A stretch of DNA of 64,000 bases from Pseudoxanthomonas suwonensis (GTDB lineage Bacteria > Pseudomonadota > Gammaproteobacteria > Xanthomonadales > Xanthomonadaceae): assembly GCF_000972865.1 (NCBI RefSeq), contig NZ_CP011144.1:3345118-3409117 (forward strand), read 5' to 3'. Below the pieces are notes generated by a model that searched no databases, was not told the origin of the DNA, and was given only the letters and a program-made list of their open reading frames with translations. Positions 60,174 through 64,000 of the stretch are shown here, piece after piece (position 1 is the first letter of the stretch; every line of letters starts with the position of its first letter). The position numbers and the translations under genes were made by a program.

Positions 60174-61486
60174 GCGCCCAGATGCACGACGACGCCCCGC
60201 GGCCCGCCGCCGCCGCTCCCGCCGAGGTTCCCCGGCAGGAGATCCGCAACTACACGATGAACTTCGGCCCGCAGCACCCGGCCGCGCACGGCGTGTTGCG
60301 CCTGATCCTGGAGATGGACGGCGAGACCATCGTCCGCGCCGACCCGCACGTGGGCCTGCTGCACCGGGGCACCGAGAAGCTGGCCGAGTCCAAGCCCTTC
60401 AACCAGTCGATCGGCTACATGGACCGGCTCGACTACGTGTCGATGATGTGCAACGAGCACGCCTACGTGCGCGCGATCGAGACCCTGCTCGGGATCGAGG
60501 CGCCGGAGCGGGCGCAGTACATCCGCACCATGTTCGACGAGATCACCCGGATCCTGAACCACCTGATGTGGCTCGGCTCCAACGCGCTGGACCTGGGCGC
60601 GATGGCGGTATTCCTGTACGCGTTCCGCGAGCGCGAGGAGCTGATGGACTGCTACGAGGCGGTCAGCGGCGCGCGCATGCACGCGACCTACTACCGCCCC
60701 GGCGGCGTCTACCGCGACCTGCCCGGGCAGATGCCCAAGTACAAGGAGTCGCCCTGGCACAAGGGCGCCAAGCTCAAGCGCTTCAACGAGGCGCGCGAGG
60801 GCTCGCTGCTCGACTACCTGGAGCACTTCACCCGCGACTTCCCCAAGCGCGTCGACGAGTACGAGACCCTGCTCACCGACAACCGCATCTGGAAGCAGCG
60901 CACCGTCGGCATCGGCGTGGTCACCCCGGAGCAGGCCCGCGCCTGGGGCATGACCGGCGCGATGCTGCGCGGCTCGGGCATCGAGTGGGACCTGCGCAAG
61001 AAGCAGCCCTATGCCAAGTACGACGCGGTGGACTTCGACATCCCGGTGGGCAAGGAAGGCGACTGCTACGACCGCTACCTGGTCCGCATCGCCGAGATGC
61101 GCCAGTCCAACCGGATCATCGCCCAGTGCGTGCAGTGGCTGAAGGCCAATCCCGGCCCGGTCATGGTCCAGAACTTCAAGGTCGCCCCTCCCAAGCGCGA
61201 GGAGATGAAGGACGACATGGAAGCGCTGATCCACCACTTCAAGCTGTTCTCCGAAGGCTATTGCGTGCCGGCCGGCGAGACCTACGCCGCGGTCGAGGCG
61301 CCCAAGGGCGAGTTCGGCTGCTACCTGGTCTCCGACGGCGCCAACAAGCCGTTCCGCGTGCACCTGCGCGCCCCGGGCTTCGCGCACCTGTCCTCGATGG
61401 ACGAGATCGTGCGCGGCCACATGCTGGCCGACGTGGTGGCAATGATCGGTACTTATGACCTTGTGTTTGGTGAGGTGGATCGATGA
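60170..61486 (+). CDS. nuoD: NADH-quinone oxidoreductase subunit D
   Basis: The 438-aa product is the 49-kDa, quinone-site subunit: [53 protein letters not shown] and the C-terminal DLVFGEVDR. The GTG at 60170 overlaps the nuoC stop (GTGA); an in-frame ATG at 60182 would shorten it by four residues. Confidence 0.95.
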   Translation: MSAQMHDDAPRPAAAAPAEVPRQEIRNYTMNFGPQHPAAHGVLRLILEMDGETIVRADPHVGLLHRGTEKLAESKPFNQSIGYMDRLDYVSMMCNEHAYVRAIETLLGIEAPERAQYIRTMFDEITRILNHLMWLGSNALDLGAMAVFLYAFREREELMDCYEAVSGARMHATYYRPGGVYRDLPGQMPKYKESPWHKGAKLKRFNEAREGSLLDYLEHFTRDFPKRVDEYETLLTDNRIWKQRTVGIGVVTPEQARAWGMTGAMLRGSGIEWDLRKKQPYAKYDAVDFDIPVGKEGDCYDRYLVRIAEMRQSNRIIAQCVQWLKANPGPVMVQNFKVAPPKREEMKDDMEALIHHFKLFSEGYCVPAGETYAAVEAPKGEFGCYLVSDGANKPFRVHLRAPGFAHLSSMDEIVRGHMLADVVAMIGTYDLVFGEVDR

Positions 61487-62010
61487 AGGCCACCGGTAAT
61501 TTCGAGAACGCGCGCCACGTCGACCCGATGGTCGTCCTGAGCGCCGACACCCGCGCGCACATCGACCACTGGCTGACCAAGTTCCCGCCCGACCGCAAGC
61601 GGTCGGCGGTGCTGCAAGGGCTGCACGCGGCCCAGGAACAGAACGGCGGCTGGCTGACCGACGAGTTGATCGCCGGCGTGGCCAAGTACCTGGAGCTGCC
61701 GCCGGTGTGGGCCTACGAGGTCGCCACCTTCTATTCGATGTTCGAGACCCAGCAGGTCGGCCGCAACAATGTCGCCTTCTGCACCAACATCAGCTGCTGG
61801 CTCAACGGCGCCGAGCAGCTGGTCGCGCACGCGGAGAAGAAGCTCGGCTGCAAGCTGGGCGAATCGACCGCCGACGGCCGCGTCTACCTCAAGCGCGAGG
61901 AAGAGTGCGTGGCCGCCTGCTGCGGTGCCCCGGTGGTCGTGATCAACGGCCATTACCACGAGAAGCTCACCGCCGAGAAGGTGGACGAGCTGCTCGACGG
62001 ACTGAAGTGA
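61483..62010 (+). CDS. nuoE: NADH-quinone oxidoreductase subunit E
   Basis: The 175-aa product is the 24-kDa thioredoxin-like subunit with the 2Fe-2S ligands in CTNISCW (first pair) and [10 protein letters not shown] (second pair). It belongs to the NADH-oxidising arm with NuoF and NuoG. It overlaps nuoD by four bases (ATGA). Confidence 0.95.
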   Translation: MKATGNFENARHVDPMVVLSADTRAHIDHWLTKFPPDRKRSAVLQGLHAAQEQNGGWLTDELIAGVAKYLELPPVWAYEVATFYSMFETQQVGRNNVAFCTNISCWLNGAEQLVAHAEKKLGCKLGESTADGRVYLKREEECVAACCGAPVVVINGHYHEKLTAEKVDELLDGLK

Positions 62011-62021
62011 GGCCACCCCAG

Positions 62022-63391
<1,370 letters not shown>

Positions 63392-63395
<4 letters not shown>

Positions 63396-64000
63396 GCGCG
63401 CAGCCCGTCAATCCGAACCTGCCGCCCGACCACGTCACCGTCTTCATCGACGGGGTTGAGCTGGCCGCGCCCAAGGGCTCGATGATCATCCATGCCGCCG
63501 ACAAGGCCGGCATCCCGATCCCGCGCTTCTGCTACCACGACAAGCTCGCCGTGGCGGCCAATTGCCGCATGTGCCTGGTCGACACCGAGGTCGGCGGGCG
63601 CTCGGCACCGAAGCCGTCGCCGGCCTGCGCCACCCCGGTGATGGACGGCCTGAAGGTCTTCACCCGCAACGAGAAGGCGCTGAAGGCGCAGCGGAACGTG
63701 ATGGAGTTCCTGCTGATCAATCACCCGCTCGACTGCCCGATCTGCGACCAGGGCGGCGAGTGCGAGCTGCAGGACGTCTCGCTCGGCTACGGCCGTTCGG
63801 TCAGCCGCTACGTCGAGCGCAAGCGCGTGGTGCCGGACGAGGACATCGGCCCGCTGGTCGCCACCGAGATGACCCGCTGCATCCAGTGCACCCGTTGCAT
63901 CCGCTTCACCGGCGAGATCGCGGGCACCTACGAGCTGGGCGGCATGTACCGCGGCGAGAACCTGCAGATCGGCACCTACGACGGCAAGCCGCTGACCACC
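63392..64000 (+). CDS. nuoG: NADH-quinone oxidoreductase subunit G, N-terminal part
   Basis: The window ends after 203 codons. The start is GTG, overlapping the nuoF stop. The part present holds the 2Fe-2S ferredoxin domain ([21 protein letters not shown] and [12 protein letters not shown]), the His-Cys3 4Fe-4S motif ([19 protein letters not shown]) and the first part of the next cluster motif ([19 protein letters not shown]). These wires carry electrons from FMN toward the membrane arm. Confidence 0.95.

Overview
The window is a roughly 70 % GC chromosomal segment from a gammaproteobacterium, most likely of the Xanthomonadaceae/Lysobacteraceae (Lysobacter, Luteimonas or Pseudoxanthomonas type). 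The evidence is the gene order (queA...tgt, yajC-secD-secF; tpiA-secG-tRNA-Leu-nuoABCDEFG), a NuoC with the extra central segment I associate with this family, a Xanthomonas-style TonB-dependent receptor, and many repeats starting with GTAG that resemble the REP sequences of Stenotrophomonas and its relatives. The genus is inference. No phage, plasmid, transposase, CRISPR array or restriction system is visible.

Layout. 1-6.6 kb: the start of upp (cut by the window edge), then a divergent phosphorus-scavenging group: TonB-dependent receptor (-), phytase-like beta-propeller, metallophosphatase and an exported inorganic pyrophosphatase (+). 6.6-10.3 kb: an exported N-acyl-D-amino-acid deacylase-like amidohydrolase and a class III aminotransferase (-), divergent from an Lrp/AsnC regulator with a perfect 19-bp palindrome between them. 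10.4-20.9 kb: queA, an Fbp-type iron ABC transporter (three genes), tgt, then yajC-secD-secF. 22-27 kb: suhB, trmJ, and a PhnD-like periplasmic binding protein translationally coupled to a GGDEF-EAL enzyme. 27-33 kb: ExoD-like protein, CNNM/CBS protein, DUF47-Pit phosphate uptake, a small hypothetical, an alkyltransferase-like protein and a rhomboid protease. 34-41 kb: an M13 peptidase homologue that has lost all zinc ligands, a beta-CASP nuclease, a CHASE2 protein with a dead GGDEF-like domain, and a CrtI/PYROXD2-like oxidoreductase. 41.9-53 kb: an ABC permease fused to an M1 aminopeptidase with its ATPase, a beta-lactamase-fold hydrolase, a DUF885 peptidase, a queuosine-precursor transporter, a DUF502 protein, a hypothetical and a DUF4442 thioesterase. 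53.4-64 kb: accD-glmM, an isopenicillin-N-synthase-like oxygenase, tpiA, secG, tRNA-Leu(GAG) and the complex I operon nuoA to nuoG (nuoG cut by the edge).

The most unusual content is non-coding. Four copies of a 0.6-0.9 kb composite element (about 16.67-17.40, 20.93-21.82, 33.27-34.00 and, inverted, 41.19-41.79 kb) share one order: module A (99 bp, multi-branched palindrome), module B (94-97 bp REP doublet), module C (102 bp palindrome), then 48-49-bp tandem units. Between copies, stem bases change in compensating pairs, and modules A and C carry the same 14-nt hairpin in opposite orientation. Separate REP doublets sit at gene 3' ends, and in three genes the TAG inside the REP head TGTAG is the gene's own stop codon. 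I know of no description of this composite element; genome-wide copy number and any link to a REP-associated (RAYT) transposase are the decisive checks.

Genes that may work together: queA, tgt and the YhhQ-type transporter all serve queuosine tRNA modification; YajC/SecD/SecF/SecG all serve protein export; the phosphatase group and DUF47-Pit could both supply phosphate; and the binding-protein/GGDEF-EAL pair probably links an extracellular ligand to cyclic-di-GMP.
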